DNA from: Bradyrhizobium oligotrophicum S58 | Lineage (GTDB): Bacteria; Pseudomonadota; Alphaproteobacteria; Rhizobiales; Xanthobacteraceae | DNA length: 64,000 nt | Assembly (NCBI RefSeq): GCF_000344805.1 | Contig: NC_020453.1 | Coordinates: 5,613,001 to 5,677,000 of the forward strand | Reading direction: 5' to 3' | Shown: one piece after another, positions 33,631 to 44,771 of the stretch | Position numbering within the stretch: the stretch's first letter is position 1 | Layout of the letters: each line of letters opens with the position of its first letter | Notes under the pieces: model-generated | What the model saw: the letters and a program-made list of their open reading frames with translations, nothing else | Told to the model about the DNA's origin: nothing | Databases searched by the model: none | Position numbers and translations under genes: made by a program

Positions 33631-35988
33631 TCACACCGGCTTGCGCTTCAGCTTCTGCGACAGGTTGATCAGGAACATCGCGGTCGGGCGGAGGATGAAG
33701 AGATCGGCGAACAGCGCCGCCACCATCGAGAAGGCGCTGAGCCAGCCGAACAGCCGCAGCGACGGCAGGTCCGAGAACACGGTGACGACGAGGCCGCAGG
33801 CCAGCACCACCGTGGTCAGGATCAGCGCAGGTCCGACCAGCACCGTGGCCCGCTCCACGGCGATCGCCGCACTGACGCCGGGGGCGCTCTCCATCCGCAG
33901 CCGGTTGAGGAAGTGGATGGTAGCGGACAGGCCGAGGCCGAAGGAGACCGTGAGCGCGACCACGCTGGCGAATTGCAGCCCCTCCCCCATAGCCCACAGC
34001 ACGGTGCCGGACATCACGACGGGGAAGATGCCGGGCAGGATGCAGGCGAGCATGACCACCCAGGAGCGGAACGCCAAGCCAATGAACATCGCCACCAGCG
34101 CGAACTCGATGGTCAGCCCGTGGTTGAGCTTTTCGATCATGCCGGCGGAGTTGCGCGCAGCGATGGCGGCCAGACCGGTGACGGCGACTTCATAGCCGGG
34201 ATGCTTCTTTCTCACCGCATCGAGCTCGCGATCGAGCTTGTCGACCACCGGCAGCAGCTGGCTGGAATCGAGGTCGGGCACACGGCCGGCGACCACCACC
34301 GCATCCTGCTCCTTGTCGATGAAGCGGCGCACGAGGTGCTCGGGGATCAGGCTGACATATTCCTGCAGGGTCGCGGTATCGGATGAGCCCGCCTTCTCGG
34401 CGAGCCAGCGCCGGAGCGTCTCGACCGACCAGACATTGCCGACACCCGCGGTCTTTTCGACCGTGGCGTGGACGTCGGCGATCGTCTGCAGCGTCTCCGG
34501 CGCATAGAGCGAGGCGCCCTTCGGAAACTGGATGAGCACGTTGACCGGGTTGGCGCCGGTCAACTTGGCATCGAGCCGGTTGCTCGCCGCAACCGCCTGT
34601 TGCTTGTCCGGCACCTGGTCGGCAAGGCGATAGCGCGGCTCCAGGGTCGAATACACCACCGCGAGCGAGCCGACGAACACCACCGCGATCAGGCTGAACA
34701 GGCCGGGGCGGCCGACCATGCGCACCGCAATCCAGTAGCAGAAATTACGCAGCGCCTGGACGCCGGCATCGGCCCCCTGGAACTTGACCGCGAACGTCTT
34801 CTCATTGCGCACCAGCAGCACGCCGAACACCGGCACCAGCGACAGCACCGCGATCAGCGCGATGACGGTGGCGGCGAGCCCCGCCTCGCCGAACTTGCGG
34901 ATCAGGTCGCTGTCGGAGAACTGCAGGGCGATGAAGGAAATGCCGGCGGTGGCGTGGGTCAGCACGCAGGCAGGGCCCACGACCAGCACGGCGTTCTTGA
35001 ACGCCGTCACCTTGTCCTGCCCCGCAATCAGCCGGTCACGCGCGGCGAAGGTGAGCTGCATCGAGTCCGAGAAGCTGATGACCATGATGAGCGGCGTCAT
35101 CACGTTCAGGAACATGTTGAGATTGAAATTGGCCCAGCCGAGCGCGCCGAGCGCAAGCAGGATCGCGATCAGCGGCGGAAACGCCGCCGCGATCATGAAG
35201 GAGACCTTGCGGAAGAAGATGATGGCGATGATGCAGCCGGCGAGAATGCCGAGCACGTTGTAGGTCAGTCCGTCACGCTCCACCGCATTGCGGATTTCGA
35301 GCTGCATGACGGGCACGCCGGACAATTGGACGTTGAGGCCGGTGTCGGCGAGGTCGTCGGTCATCAGCTTTCTGATCTCGCCGATCACCTTGCCGAGGTC
35401 GTTCGACGCGACCACCTTGGGCTCGAGCGAGAGCACGACCAGCGCCAACGTGCCATCCTCGGACAGCAGCTTGCCGCGAATGATCTCGTTGGACTTCACC
35501 GTCTCGATGAACTTGTCGTAGGCCTCGCCCTCGGGCAGATCCGACGGAAACAGCGCCGCCGGCAGCTTGCCGGGCGCCGGCGCCTGGCGGGCCGAGAACA
35601 GCGACACCAGGCCGCGCGTGCCCTCGACCAGCTGCAGGTCGGTGACGAAGTCGCGGAGCTTCTCGAGGTTCTGCCGGGCGAGCAGCGTCTTGCCCTCGAC
35701 CACGACGAGCACGTCGAATTCCTCGGCCGGAAACTTCTTCGTGACCTCCTCGTACTGATGGAATTCCTTGCTGTCGGAGCGGAACAGCTGGCTGAGCGAG
35801 TCATCGATCTGGATGCGCTTGATGCCGAAGACGGCGGCAACGATCAGGAGGACCAGGACGACGCAGGAGAGGATCGGCACCTTGACGGCGAGCAGGCCGA
35901 GGCGTTCGATACCGAAGGCGATGCTGTCGGCCGGCCGGTGCTCGACCTTCTCGACATGGACTTCGTTGTCGTGCCTGACTTCCAGCAT
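33631..35988 (-). CDS. MMPL-family RND transporter, HpnN-like paralogue
   Basis: A 785-residue RND permease. It has a first TM at about residues 35-56, a periplasmic loop with IDDSLSQLFRSDSKEF, a TM block from about 245 to 425 with the motif ISFSDSMQLTFAARDRLIAG, a second loop, and a C-terminal TM block from about 640. It is a distant paralogue of the HpnN at 22470-25058, about 75 residues shorter, in the same locus and 385 bp downstream of hpnP. A lipid or hopanoid cargo is inferred from the setting. It may handle a different (for example methylated) hopanoid, but nothing in the sequence shows that. Confidence 0.85.
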   Translation of the reverse strand: MLEVRHDNEVHVEKVEHRPADSIAFGIERLGLLAVKVPILSCVVLVLLIVAAVFGIKRIQIDDSLSQLFRSDSKEFHQYEEVTKKFPAEEFDVLVVVEGKTLLARQNLEKLRDFVTDLQLVEGTRGLVSLFSARQAPAPGKLPAALFPSDLPEGEAYDKFIETVKSNEIIRGKLLSEDGTLALVVLSLEPKVVASNDLGKVIGEIRKLMTDDLADTGLNVQLSGVPVMQLEIRNAVERDGLTYNVLGILAGCIIAIIFFRKVSFMIAAAFPPLIAILLALGALGWANFNLNMFLNVMTPLIMVISFSDSMQLTFAARDRLIAGQDKVTAFKNAVLVVGPACVLTHATAGISFIALQFSDSDLIRKFGEAGLAATVIALIAVLSLVPVFGVLLVRNEKTFAVKFQGADAGVQALRNFCYWIAVRMVGRPGLFSLIAVVFVGSLAVVYSTLEPRYRLADQVPDKQQAVAASNRLDAKLTGANPVNVLIQFPKGASLYAPETLQTIADVHATVEKTAGVGNVWSVETLRRWLAEKAGSSDTATLQEYVSLIPEHLVRRFIDKEQDAVVVAGRVPDLDSSQLLPVVDKLDRELDAVRKKHPGYEVAVTGLAAIAARNSAGMIEKLNHGLTIEFALVAMFIGLAFRSWVVMLACILPGIFPVVMSGTVLWAMGEGLQFASVVALTVSFGLGLSATIHFLNRLRMESAPGVSAAIAVERATVLVGPALILTTVVLACGLVVTVFSDLPSLRLFGWLSAFSMVAALFADLFILRPTAMFLINLSQKLKRKPV

Positions 35989-36373
35989 GCGGTGTCCAGT
36001 GGTTAGGGCGCGGCCCCATTCGGGAGGCTCGAGCGCATAGGGCAGAATTAAGGCCGCTCAACGAAGCAGAAATGACGGGATTGTGGCCCGCAGCCGGAGC
36101 TAATCCTTGAAAACACGTGAAAATTCGTCCGGCCGAGGTCTAGCAGGGTTCACTCCCCGGCCGCAACCGTGCCAGGCCACACAACACGGCGAGCGAGCTC
36201 CGCTTGGGATCACGCCACGATTCTGGCACGCTTGAAAAGGCTCGCGCGGCCCAAGCCACAGCGCGGCGGCACGGATACCTGACGGACTCAACGACCGGTA
36301 TGATGCGGCTCTCCGCCTGCACCGCTGCCAGGCCTCGCAGCCTGCAAGCCGCAGGTCGAAACCGAGGCCGCCC
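35989..36373. other. Gap of 385 bp between hpnP and the MMPL gene
   Basis: No gene is seen. The short minus-strand frames at 36100-36322 are poor. The hpnP gene ends at 36374, so this stretch may carry an hpnP terminator and the MMPL promoter. I found no clear T-tailed hairpin. Confidence 0.45.
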
Positions 36374-37960
36374 TCATCCGGCGGGAACGGCGGCCTCGCG
36401 CAGCCGGATCGAGTAGTTCGACGCGTTCTGATGACCGCGCGAGGCCGCGCGCGCGAACATGATCAGATGGTGGGCGATCATCGTCACCGCGATGAAGTTC
36501 TCGATCTCGCCCCGCCTGAGCTGGCCCCAGGCGAAGCGCCAGAACGGACGCTTGTAGTCGCCGAGGACGCCGACCTTCCAGATGATCTTGCCCATCATGA
36601 CGAGGCCGCGCCGGATGTTGGGCCAGCTCTTCATCTCGTCGCTGACCGGCACCTTGATCCGTTTGGAGTAGGTATGGTCGCATTGATGCTGATAGCGTTC
36701 ATAGAGCCGCTCGGGCTCATAGGCCACGGCCATGCAGCGCCGCCACGCGGACACCACCTCGTCATAGGGCATCAGGAAATTGACGTTCGAATCGCGGCTG
36801 TCGTCGTGAATCAGCCTGCCCTCGCGCTCGAGGCGATCCCACAGCGGCGTCTTCGGCAGCGCCTGCAGCAGATTGATCGTGAGCAGCGGAATCCGGCTCT
36901 CGTCGACGAATTGCAGCAGCGCGTCCGCGGTCTGCGGCGTGTCGGTGTCCAGTCCCATGATGATGCCGGAGACGACCTCCATGCCGTAGCTGTTGATGGT
37001 CCTGATCCCCTCAAGGATCGGCACCATCATGTTGTGGTCCTTCTGCATCGCGGTCAGCGCGTCGGGATCGGGCGTCTCGATGCCGCAGAAGATCGTGATG
37101 AAATAGGCCTCCCGCATCTTCTCCAGGATCTCGGGACGCTTGGCGATGTTGAGCGTGGCCTCGCAGGCCAGCCGCATCACGTAGCCGGTCCGCTTCTGCC
37201 ATTCGATCAGATGCGGCAGTAGATCCATGGCAGCCTTGCGGTTGCCGATGAAATTGTCGTCGACGAAATACACCGAGCCGGTGACGCCGCATTCCCTGAG
37301 CTTGTCGAGCTCGGCGATGATCTGCTGCGGCGTCTTGATCCGGGGATTGCGACCATACAGGCCGGGGATGTCGCAGAATTCGCACTGATAGGGACAGCCG
37401 CTGGAATACTGGATACTACCGAGGAAATATTTCCTCACCTCCGCGAGCTCATAGGCCGGGACCGGGAAATCGGTCATTGCCACGCGCTCCTTGGTCTGGA
37501 GCACCACCTGCTGCGCGGGCCGTGACGGGTCGCGCGCCAGTCGCGCGATCAGGTCATCCGTCGCATCGCCGAGCTCGCCGACGTGGAGATAGTCGAAGCT
37601 TGGATAATAATCGGGACAGGCGCTGACCGACGGGCCGCCGAGCGCGACCGGCAGGTCGAACGCATGCGCCCGCTGGCAGATGTCGTTCATCTGCTGGCGC
37701 TGGATGTGCATGCCGCTGACGAACACGACCTCGGCCCAGGCAAAATCGTCGGCTGACGCAGGATGAATGTTCTCGTCGATGAACCGCACCTGCCAGGAGC
37801 GCGGCAGATAGGCCGCGATCAGCAGCAGTCCCTGCGGCGGCATGAAGGCCTGAATGCCGTCGGTCAGCGGATAGGCGTATTCGAAGGTTCCGAACGACGA
37901 GGTGTAGCGCGGAAACACGCAGAGAATGCGACGTACCGTCTCGATGCCCTCGAACCTCAT
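36374..37960 (-). CDS. hpnP: Hopanoid C-2 methylase HpnP (B12-binding radical SAM)
   Basis: A 528-residue B12-binding-domain radical SAM protein of the DUF4070 group. HpnP adds the C-2 methyl to hopanoids, the source of 2-methylhopane biomarkers. The N-terminal B12-like domain spans about residues 10-140 (FMPPQGLLLIAAYLP, FVSGMHIQRQQ, ALGGPSVSACPDYYP). The radical SAM motif CPYQCEFCDIPG gives Cys189, Cys193 and Cys196. The C-terminal DUF4070 region follows from about 370. Other methylases in this group look similar, so hpnP rests on length, order of domains and location in the hopanoid locus. Confidence 0.85.
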   Translation of the reverse strand: MRFEGIETVRRILCVFPRYTSSFGTFEYAYPLTDGIQAFMPPQGLLLIAAYLPRSWQVRFIDENIHPASADDFAWAEVVFVSGMHIQRQQMNDICQRAHAFDLPVALGGPSVSACPDYYPSFDYLHVGELGDATDDLIARLARDPSRPAQQVVLQTKERVAMTDFPVPAYELAEVRKYFLGSIQYSSGCPYQCEFCDIPGLYGRNPRIKTPQQIIAELDKLRECGVTGSVYFVDDNFIGNRKAAMDLLPHLIEWQKRTGYVMRLACEATLNIAKRPEILEKMREAYFITIFCGIETPDPDALTAMQKDHNMMVPILEGIRTINSYGMEVVSGIIMGLDTDTPQTADALLQFVDESRIPLLTINLLQALPKTPLWDRLEREGRLIHDDSRDSNVNFLMPYDEVVSAWRRCMAVAYEPERLYERYQHQCDHTYSKRIKVPVSDEMKSWPNIRRGLVMMGKIIWKVGVLGDYKRPFWRFAWGQLRRGEIENFIAVTMIAHHLIMFARAASRGHQNASNYSIRLREAAVPAG

Positions 37961-38576
37961 CGACTGCCCTCGCGATCACTTGTACCCCGGAAACACCATA
38001 GGGCGATGAGCTCGACTGCGCCACCCCTTCCGGAAAAGTTGAGCCGCATGCGGCGTCCGCAAATCCTGCAGCAAGCGCCCCGCCATTTCATGCGCAAGGA
38101 TGTGGGCTGCCATGCCGGACTTGCCCGCTTTGTGCAGCATGACGGCCGCAGCGCGCGGCGCAGAAGCTACCAAGTCCACACGACGAAAATCATCTCGGCA
38201 GTCCGAAGTTCCGATCAGGTCGCGCCTCGGACAGACCGCCGCACTCGCTCGGGCCGCGCCGATGCCGACGACGTTCTGCGTCCGTGACAGCGACAGGCGA
38301 ACGCGGTGCGAAGCGCGCCGGGACGGACCTGTTTGCAATGCATTTGCAAGGGAGCAGGCGCCGGCCGACGGTTCTCGACATCCGTAGTCAAGCGGATATC
38401 GCAGCGCCTTATCCCCGCATCCAAGCCGCAGCTAATCGATTGAAAAACAACGCAAAGTACGCAGGGGTTGTATCGTACTGACGGTGTCCACTTAACGCTT
38501 TCTCCATGAAGCTTTTGCATAACTATTAACAATCCAGCATCTCTGCCTTGCAGCCCAACCGGCGGTAATCCACCTC
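37961..38576. other. Gap of 616 bp between divergent hpnP and the chemoreceptor gene
   Basis: No convincing gene on either strand. AT-rich sequence at 38430-38540 includes TTGCATAACTATTAAC (38513-38528), a plausible promoter zone for the chemoreceptor. I looked for the general-stress EcfG pattern GGAAC-N17-GTT upstream of hpnP, which controls hpnP in Rhodopseudomonas, and did not find it. Confidence 0.5.
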
Positions 38577-40307
38577 ATGACCTCACGTCAGACGTCGACG
38601 GCGACCCGCCATTCCATCGCGGCCAAGCTCTACGCGATCTTCGCGCTGTTCGCGCTGCTGACCGCCGCGATCACCTGGCTGTCGGACTACAACTCGCGGC
38701 GCGCGGCCGAGCTCACCAAGGCGATCGAGACGGCGAACCTCGCAGCGCTCAACGTGCAGCTGGTCAACGGCCTGGTCTACGCGGTCGTGATGGAGTCCCG
38801 CGGCGTCTACATGTCGACCGAACCGGCGGTCGTGAAGCGCTATGGCGAGGGGCTGCTCAAGTTCAATGCCGAGATCCTCAAGGTCGTCGACAAGTGGCAG
38901 GCGATCGTGCAGGCCGACGACGCCCAGCAGTTCGCGACCTTCAAGAAGCGCATCGAGCAGTTCGTCGATTTCCGCAAGGAGCTGGTCCGCCGCGCCAACG
39001 AGATCAGCCCGGCGGCGGGGCGTGAATGGGGCGACAACGACGCCAACCGGTCGGTCCGCTCGGCCCTCAACAAGGATCTCGACGAGCTCTCGAAGGTCTA
39101 TCTCGAGCGTGGCCGCAAGATCGGTGAGGACACCGAAATCAACCGGAAGCTCTCGCTGGTCCTGACCGGCCTCGGCGGCGTGATGTTGCTGCTGGTCGTC
39201 GCCGGTGTCGTCATCATCGCCCGCTCGGTTGCGCGCCCGCTGTCGCAGATCACGGAGACGATCCGCAAGGTTGCGACCGGCACCGAGAACGTCGAGGTGC
39301 CGCATGCCGGACGGGCCGACGAAATCGGCGAGCTCGCGCGCGCCATCGGCGTGTTCCAGCAGGCCATGGCCCACAACCGCGATCTCAATGCCCAGGTCTC
39401 GCAGGACTCGAAGATCCGCGAGGCCCGCGCGCGTCATATCGAGACCGCTGTCGAGGAGTTTCGCACCGCCATCGGCGGCGTGATGCGGACGGTCACCGAG
39501 AACGCCGCAGCGATGCGTACCACCGCCGAGACGATCACACGGCTGACGGGGAACGCCAACGAACGCGCCGTGACCGCCGCCGGCGCCACGTCGCAGGCTT
39601 CGACCAACGTCTCGGCCGTCGCGAGCGCGGCCGAGGAGCTTTCGACGTCCGTGGAGGAGATCGGCCGCCAGATCCGGCAATCCGCCGGCGCGGTCGAGCA
39701 GACCGGCCAGCGCACCGTGAAATCGATCACCGAGATCGAGGGCCTCGCCGCCGCCACGCAGCGCATCGACGGCGTGCTGACCCTGATCCAGACCATTGCC
39801 GAGCAGACCAACCTGCTGGCGCTGAACGCCACCATCGAAGCGGCGCGGGCCGGCGATGCCGGCCGCGGCTTTGCCGTCGTCGCCCACGAGGTCAAGGCGC
39901 TGGCCGGCCAGACCGCCAAGGCGACCGAGGAGATCAGCCAGAACGTCGGCCTGATCCAGGCCTCGACCAAGACGGCGGTCGATGCCGTGCGCGAGATCGG
40001 CGACGCCGTGCGCGGCATCAACGAGATCACCTCCAACATCTCCAACGCCATCCAGCAGCAGGATCAGGCCACCCGCGAGATCTCGGTCAACGCCCAGTCG
40101 ACGGCCCAGGGCAACCAGACGCTGGTCATGAACATCGGCTCGCTGCGCGACGCGATCGGCGAGACCTCGACGGCCGCGGCCTCGGTGCTGTCGGCCTCAG
40201 GCGACCTCAACGCGACAGCGCAGACGCTCGCCCACGAGGTCGAAAAGTTCTTCCAGAACCTGCGCTCCGGCCCATCGGCCGAGACGCAGCTGCGCAAGGC
40301 GAGCTGA
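38577..40307 (+). CDS. Methyl-accepting chemotaxis protein
   Basis: A 576-residue chemoreceptor. TM1 lies at about residues 17-36 and TM2 at about 192-214, with a helical periplasmic sensor of about 155 residues between. A HAMP domain follows at about 213-270, then the signalling domain whose hairpin tip reads [20 protein letters not shown]. The sensor domain is of the helical-bundle type (many Glu/Lys/Arg, no PAS or Cache motif seen), so the ligand cannot be named. It stands alone, with no che genes nearby, as is common for alphaproteobacterial receptors. No C-terminal NWETF-like pentapeptide is seen. Confidence 0.93.
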   Translation: MTSRQTSTATRHSIAAKLYAIFALFALLTAAITWLSDYNSRRAAELTKAIETANLAALNVQLVNGLVYAVVMESRGVYMSTEPAVVKRYGEGLLKFNAEILKVVDKWQAIVQADDAQQFATFKKRIEQFVDFRKELVRRANEISPAAGREWGDNDANRSVRSALNKDLDELSKVYLERGRKIGEDTEINRKLSLVLTGLGGVMLLLVVAGVVIIARSVARPLSQITETIRKVATGTENVEVPHAGRADEIGELARAIGVFQQAMAHNRDLNAQVSQDSKIREARARHIETAVEEFRTAIGGVMRTVTENAAAMRTTAETITRLTGNANERAVTAAGATSQASTNVSAVASAAEELSTSVEEIGRQIRQSAGAVEQTGQRTVKSITEIEGLAAATQRIDGVLTLIQTIAEQTNLLALNATIEAARAGDAGRGFAVVAHEVKALAGQTAKATEEISQNVGLIQASTKTAVDAVREIGDAVRGINEITSNISNAIQQQDQATREISVNAQSTAQGNQTLVMNIGSLRDAIGETSTAAASVLSASGDLNATAQTLAHEVEKFFQNLRSGPSAETQLRKAS

Positions 40308-40374
40308 GCGCCGACGGCCGGCGGCCAGCATGGGCCCCGACGGCGGACGGTGTTCGTGCAAAACACCGCCACGG

Positions 40375-40403
40375 TGATCCAGGACACGTCGGGTTCCGTT
40401 TCC
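40375..40403 (+). promoter_or_regulatory. TGATCC-N16-CGTTTCC motif upstream of folE
   Basis: TGATCC at 40375-40380 and CGTTTCC at 40397-40403, spaced by 16 bases, 19 bp before the folE GTG. TGATCC is the -35 element used by RpoE of the ChrR-controlled (ECF11) type. The same bipartite motif occurs at 41070 and 42476. Confidence 0.65.
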
Positions 40404-40422
40404 TGGCTTTCGGAGAGCCCCC

Positions 40423-41043
40423 GTGCGCGAGACAGCCAAGACACTGCCGTTTGCCTGTGACCCGGTCCGTGTCACCCAGGACGACGTCGAGGACGCCATC
40501 CGCACCATCCTGACCTGGATCGGCGAGGACCCGTCGCGCGAGGGCCTCTCGGAGACGCCGGCCCGCGTCGCCCGCGCCTACAAGAGCTACTTCGCCGGCT
40601 ACGCGCAGAACCCTGAAGATTATCTGCGCAAGACGTTCGAGGAGACCGCCGGCTATGACGAGATGGTGCTGCTGCGCAACATCCCGTTCCAGAGCCATTG
40701 CGAGCATCACATGGCGCCGATCATCGGCCGCGCCTGGGTCGGCTACGTGCCGCGCAGCCGGGTCGTCGGCATCTCCAAGCTCGCCCGGGTCGTCGAGGCC
40801 TATGCCAGCCGGCTGCAGATCCAGGAGCGGATGACGGCCGAGATCGCCAACATCATCGACGAGGTGCTGCAGCCGCAGGGCGTGGCGGTGGTGATCAAGG
40901 CGGCGCATCACTGCATCAGCTCCCGGGGCGTCAAGAAGCACGGGGTCGACCTCACCACCAGCCGGATGCTCGGCTGCTTTCGCACCGATCCGATGAGCCG
41001 GCAGGAGTTCCTGGCAATGGTGAATGCCGACCTCAAGGATTGA
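40423..41043 (+). CDS. folE: GTP cyclohydrolase I FolE
   Basis: A 206-residue enzyme opening the GTP imidazole ring to dihydroneopterin triphosphate, the first step of folate/pterin synthesis. Zinc ligands: Cys93 and His96 in SHCEHHMAP, and Cys164 in HHCISSRGV. The substrate loop [10 protein letters not shown] is present. The start is GTG with CGGAGAG ten bases upstream. No other folate genes are nearby; instead an ECF-type promoter motif precedes it and a ChrR/RpoE pair follows, suggesting stress-linked expression of pterin synthesis. Confidence 0.95.
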   Translation: MRETAKTLPFACDPVRVTQDDVEDAIRTILTWIGEDPSREGLSETPARVARAYKSYFAGYAQNPEDYLRKTFEETAGYDEMVLLRNIPFQSHCEHHMAPIIGRAWVGYVPRSRVVGISKLARVVEAYASRLQIQERMTAEIANIIDEVLQPQGVAVVIKAAHHCISSRGVKKHGVDLTTSRMLGCFRTDPMSRQEFLAMVNADLKD

Positions 41044-41069
41044 CGGCAACGAAAAATCGCCGCCCGATG

Positions 41070-41098
41070 TGATCCAGCCGGTCATCGCCAGCGTTCCC
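41070..41098 (+). promoter_or_regulatory. TGATCC-N16-CGTTCCC motif upstream of the ECF sigma/ChrR pair
   Basis: TGATCC at 41070-41075 and CGTTCCC at 41092-41098 with the same 16-base spacer, 120 bp before the sigma gene start. This fits positive autoregulation of the sigma/anti-sigma operon. The remaining leader contains several in-frame codons of an upstream open frame that I do not think is translated. Confidence 0.6.
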
Positions 41099-41218
41099 CA
41101 ATATCGAACAGGCGTGCCGGGGACCATGACCACGCGATTGAGAGCGGCTAGATTAGCGCCATGGAACGTGGCATCTTCCCGGCATCAATTTGCACGGGCA
41201 TCCGGTGGCCGTGCCAGG

Positions 41219-41794
41219 ATGAATGTGAGCAGAGGGCCGAAGGCAACTGTGGATTGGGCGGAATTGATCGGACGCGTTGCCATCAGCGGCGACCGTGAGG
41301 CGTTCAAGGCCCTGTTCGCGCATTTCGCGCCCCGCATCAAAGGCTTCCTGATCAAGACCGGCTGCAATGCCGACGAGGCCGAGGAAATCGCGCAATCCAC
41401 CATGGTGGCGGTGTGGACCAAGGCCGGCCAGTTCGACCCGTCGACGGCGGGAGCGGCCGCCTGGATCTTCACCATTGCGCGCAACCAGCGGATCGACGTC
41501 GCGCGCAAGGCCTCCCGCGAGGGCCGGCTGAGCCAGGCGGTGGGTGTCGACGACGAGGCCGATCCGACGCTCGCCGCCGACCAGATCGTGTCGCGTGTCG
41601 AGGATGCCACACGGGTCGCGGCTGCGATCGAAAGATTGTCGGTGGAGCAATCCACCGTGATCCGCCTGTCGTTCATCGAGGAACGACCCCATTCGGAAAT
41701 CGCGGCCGTGCTCGGACTGCCGCTTGGTACGGTGAAATCACGAATCAGGCTGGCGATGAACCGCCTGAGAGATCTTTTGGACGACGCGACATGA
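41219..41794 (+). CDS. rpoE: ECF sigma factor RpoE of the ChrR-controlled (singlet-oxygen) type
   Basis: A 191-residue ECF sigma factor. Region 2 spans NADEAEEIAQSTMVAVWTKA and AAWIFTIARNQRIDVARKAS; region 4 spans LSVEQSTVIRLSFIEERPHS then GLPLGTVKSRIRLAMNRLRD. The start ATG 41219 (MNVSRGPKATVDWAELI) is chosen because homology begins there; an open frame extends to 41024 over promoter sequence. It overlaps the ChrR-type anti-sigma gene by ATGA. In Rhodobacter the equivalent pair responds to singlet oxygen. The assignment follows from the ChrR partner and the TGATCC motif. Confidence 0.9.
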   Translation: MNVSRGPKATVDWAELIGRVAISGDREAFKALFAHFAPRIKGFLIKTGCNADEAEEIAQSTMVAVWTKAGQFDPSTAGAAAWIFTIARNQRIDVARKASREGRLSQAVGVDDEADPTLAADQIVSRVEDATRVAAAIERLSVEQSTVIRLSFIEERPHSEIAAVLGLPLGTVKSRIRLAMNRLRDLLDDAT

Positions 41795-42441
41795 CGATCA
41801 GCCATCACCCGCCGGAAGACCTGCTGGCCGACTATGCCACCGGTGCGCTCGACGAGGCCGAGCAGCTCGTCGTCGGCGTCCACGTCGCCGACTGCGCGCG
41901 GTGCCGCCGCTTCGTGCGCACCATCGAGAAGCTCGCCGGCGCATCGCTCGATGCCGCCGAGCCGGTCGCGATGGGAGCGGACGCGTTCGACGCCGTGATG
42001 GCGCGCATCGACCGCAGGCCGCAGGCCGCGCCGCGCGTGAGCGAGGTCGCCGCGCACGATCCGGAGCTTGCCGGCCTGCCGGAGATGGTCAAGCGCTGCA
42101 AGATCGGCAAGCGCCGCCGCGTCGCGCCGGGCATCAGCATGCGTCCGATCCTGCTCTCCGGCAACGGCAAGTCGCGCGCCTTCCTGCTGCGCTCCGAGCC
42201 GGGCGCGCGCATGCTGGAGCACTCGCATTCCGGCAACGAGCTGACCTGCGTGCTCAAGGGCAGCTTCAGCCATCTCGGCGGCTATTACGGCCCCGGCGAC
42301 TTCGACTATGGCGACGACGAGGTCGATCACCGCCCGGTGGTCGGCGATGAAGGCCCCTGCCTGTGTCTCGTGGCCATGACCGGCGATCTGCGCATGCACG
42401 GCCTGCTCGGCCGCATCATCAGCCCGTTCGTCCGGCTCTGA
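41791..42441 (+). CDS. chrR: ChrR-type zinc anti-sigma factor with cupin domain
   Basis: A 216-residue cytoplasmic anti-sigma factor of the ChrR family. The N-terminal ZAS domain has His6, His31, Cys35 and Cys38, and the C-terminal cupin has His144, His146, Glu150 (LEHSHSGNEL) and His180, corresponding to the two zinc sites described in Rhodobacter ChrR at nearly identical positions. The N-terminal domain binds the sigma factor; the cupin is needed for release in response to singlet oxygen. Its ATG overlaps the sigma stop. All eight metal ligands are intact, so it should be functional. Confidence 0.93.
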   Translation: MTISHHPPEDLLADYATGALDEAEQLVVGVHVADCARCRRFVRTIEKLAGASLDAAEPVAMGADAFDAVMARIDRRPQAAPRVSEVAAHDPELAGLPEMVKRCKIGKRRRVAPGISMRPILLSGNGKSRAFLLRSEPGARMLEHSHSGNELTCVLKGSFSHLGGYYGPGDFDYGDDEVDHRPVVGDEGPCLCLVAMTGDLRMHGLLGRIISPFVRL

Positions 42442-42475
42442 ACGTCCTCCATCCGACGTTGCGCAAGGCCGCGGG

Positions 42476-42504
42476 TGATCCGTATCGCAACGCGGCTCGT
42501 TTCC
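42476..42504 (+). promoter_or_regulatory. TGATCC-N16-CGTTTCC motif upstream of the second ECF sigma gene
   Basis: TGATCC at 42476-42481 and CGTTTCC at 42498-42504, spacer 16, 24 bp before ATG 42529. It is identical in both half-sites to the copy upstream of folE, though the spacers differ. Confidence 0.65.
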
Positions 42505-42528
42505 GTTCAAGAAGCGAACGGAGGAGCA

Positions 42529-43128
42529 ATGATGCGGCCAGCAGGCGCGAAGCAGCAAGGTTACGTCGCGCATCTCGGCCATCTGCTGGGACGCGCCGGA
42601 CGCGACGATGCACAAGCCTTCGCCGAGCTCCATGCGTTGACTGTCGTGAAGATGCGCAAGACCGTCCGCGCCCTGCTGTCCTCTCCGGCCGATCTCGATG
42701 ACATCCTGCAGGACGGTTACCTGAAGATATGGCGGCATGCGGCGAGCTTCGATCCGTCGCGCGCCTCGCCCATCACCTGGATGTGCACCATCATGCGCAA
42801 CACCGCGATCGACGCGCTGCGGACGACGCGCGTCCCGACCTCGGAGCTCGACGAGGCGCTGACCATTCCTGATCCCGCCGGCAGCGCCGCCGATGAGTTC
42901 GACTACACGTCGGCGGAACCGATCGCCCGTGAAGCGCTTGAGCGGCTCCCGGAGGAGCGTCGGCGACTGCTGGCACTCGCTTATCTCGAAGGCGAAAGCC
43001 GGACGCGGCTGTCGGAACGGTTTGGCGTGCCGGTCGGCACCATCAAGACCTGGCTGCATCGCAGCCTGGTCGCGGTGCGCAAGGACTGCCTCGGACGCGC
43101 CCACACCGTTACGGCCGCGGCGGCCTGA
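42529..43128 (+). CDS. Second ECF sigma factor
   Basis: A 199-residue ECF sigma factor with region 2 (SPADLDDILQDGYLKIWRHA, PITWMCTIMRNTAIDALRT) and region 4 (RRLLALAYLEGESRTRLSER, VPVGTIKTWLHRSLVAVRKD). Ribosome site GGAGGAGC lies just before ATG 42529. No anti-sigma gene accompanies it; the ChrR gene ends 87 bp upstream. With an RpoE-type promoter motif directly ahead, it may be a secondary sigma activated by the first, forming a small cascade. The photolyase gene starts 16 bp after its stop. It resembles RpoK-like sigma factors that have a zf-HC2-type or cupin anti-sigma, but none is seen. Confidence 0.9.
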   Translation: MMRPAGAKQQGYVAHLGHLLGRAGRDDAQAFAELHALTVVKMRKTVRALLSSPADLDDILQDGYLKIWRHAASFDPSRASPITWMCTIMRNTAIDALRTTRVPTSELDEALTIPDPAGSAADEFDYTSAEPIAREALERLPEERRRLLALAYLEGESRTRLSERFGVPVGTIKTWLHRSLVAVRKDCLGRAHTVTAAAA

Positions 43129-43144
43129 TCTGCGGCATGATGTG

Positions 43145-44671
<1,527 letters not shown>

Positions 44672-44771
44672 TTCCCTGCGAGGCGGCACGGCTTGCTGGC
44701 GGGCGGCCGATCGGTCATATCTTGGGCAGTTCCTTCCCGCCAGCCGATCCCAGCCCCGGAATGCCCCGCCC

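Noticed and set aside
37961..38576. EcfG (general stress) promoter for hpnP
   Set aside because: No GGAAC-N16/18-GTT pattern on the minus strand upstream of hpnP, although hpnP is EcfG-controlled in Rhodopseudomonas.
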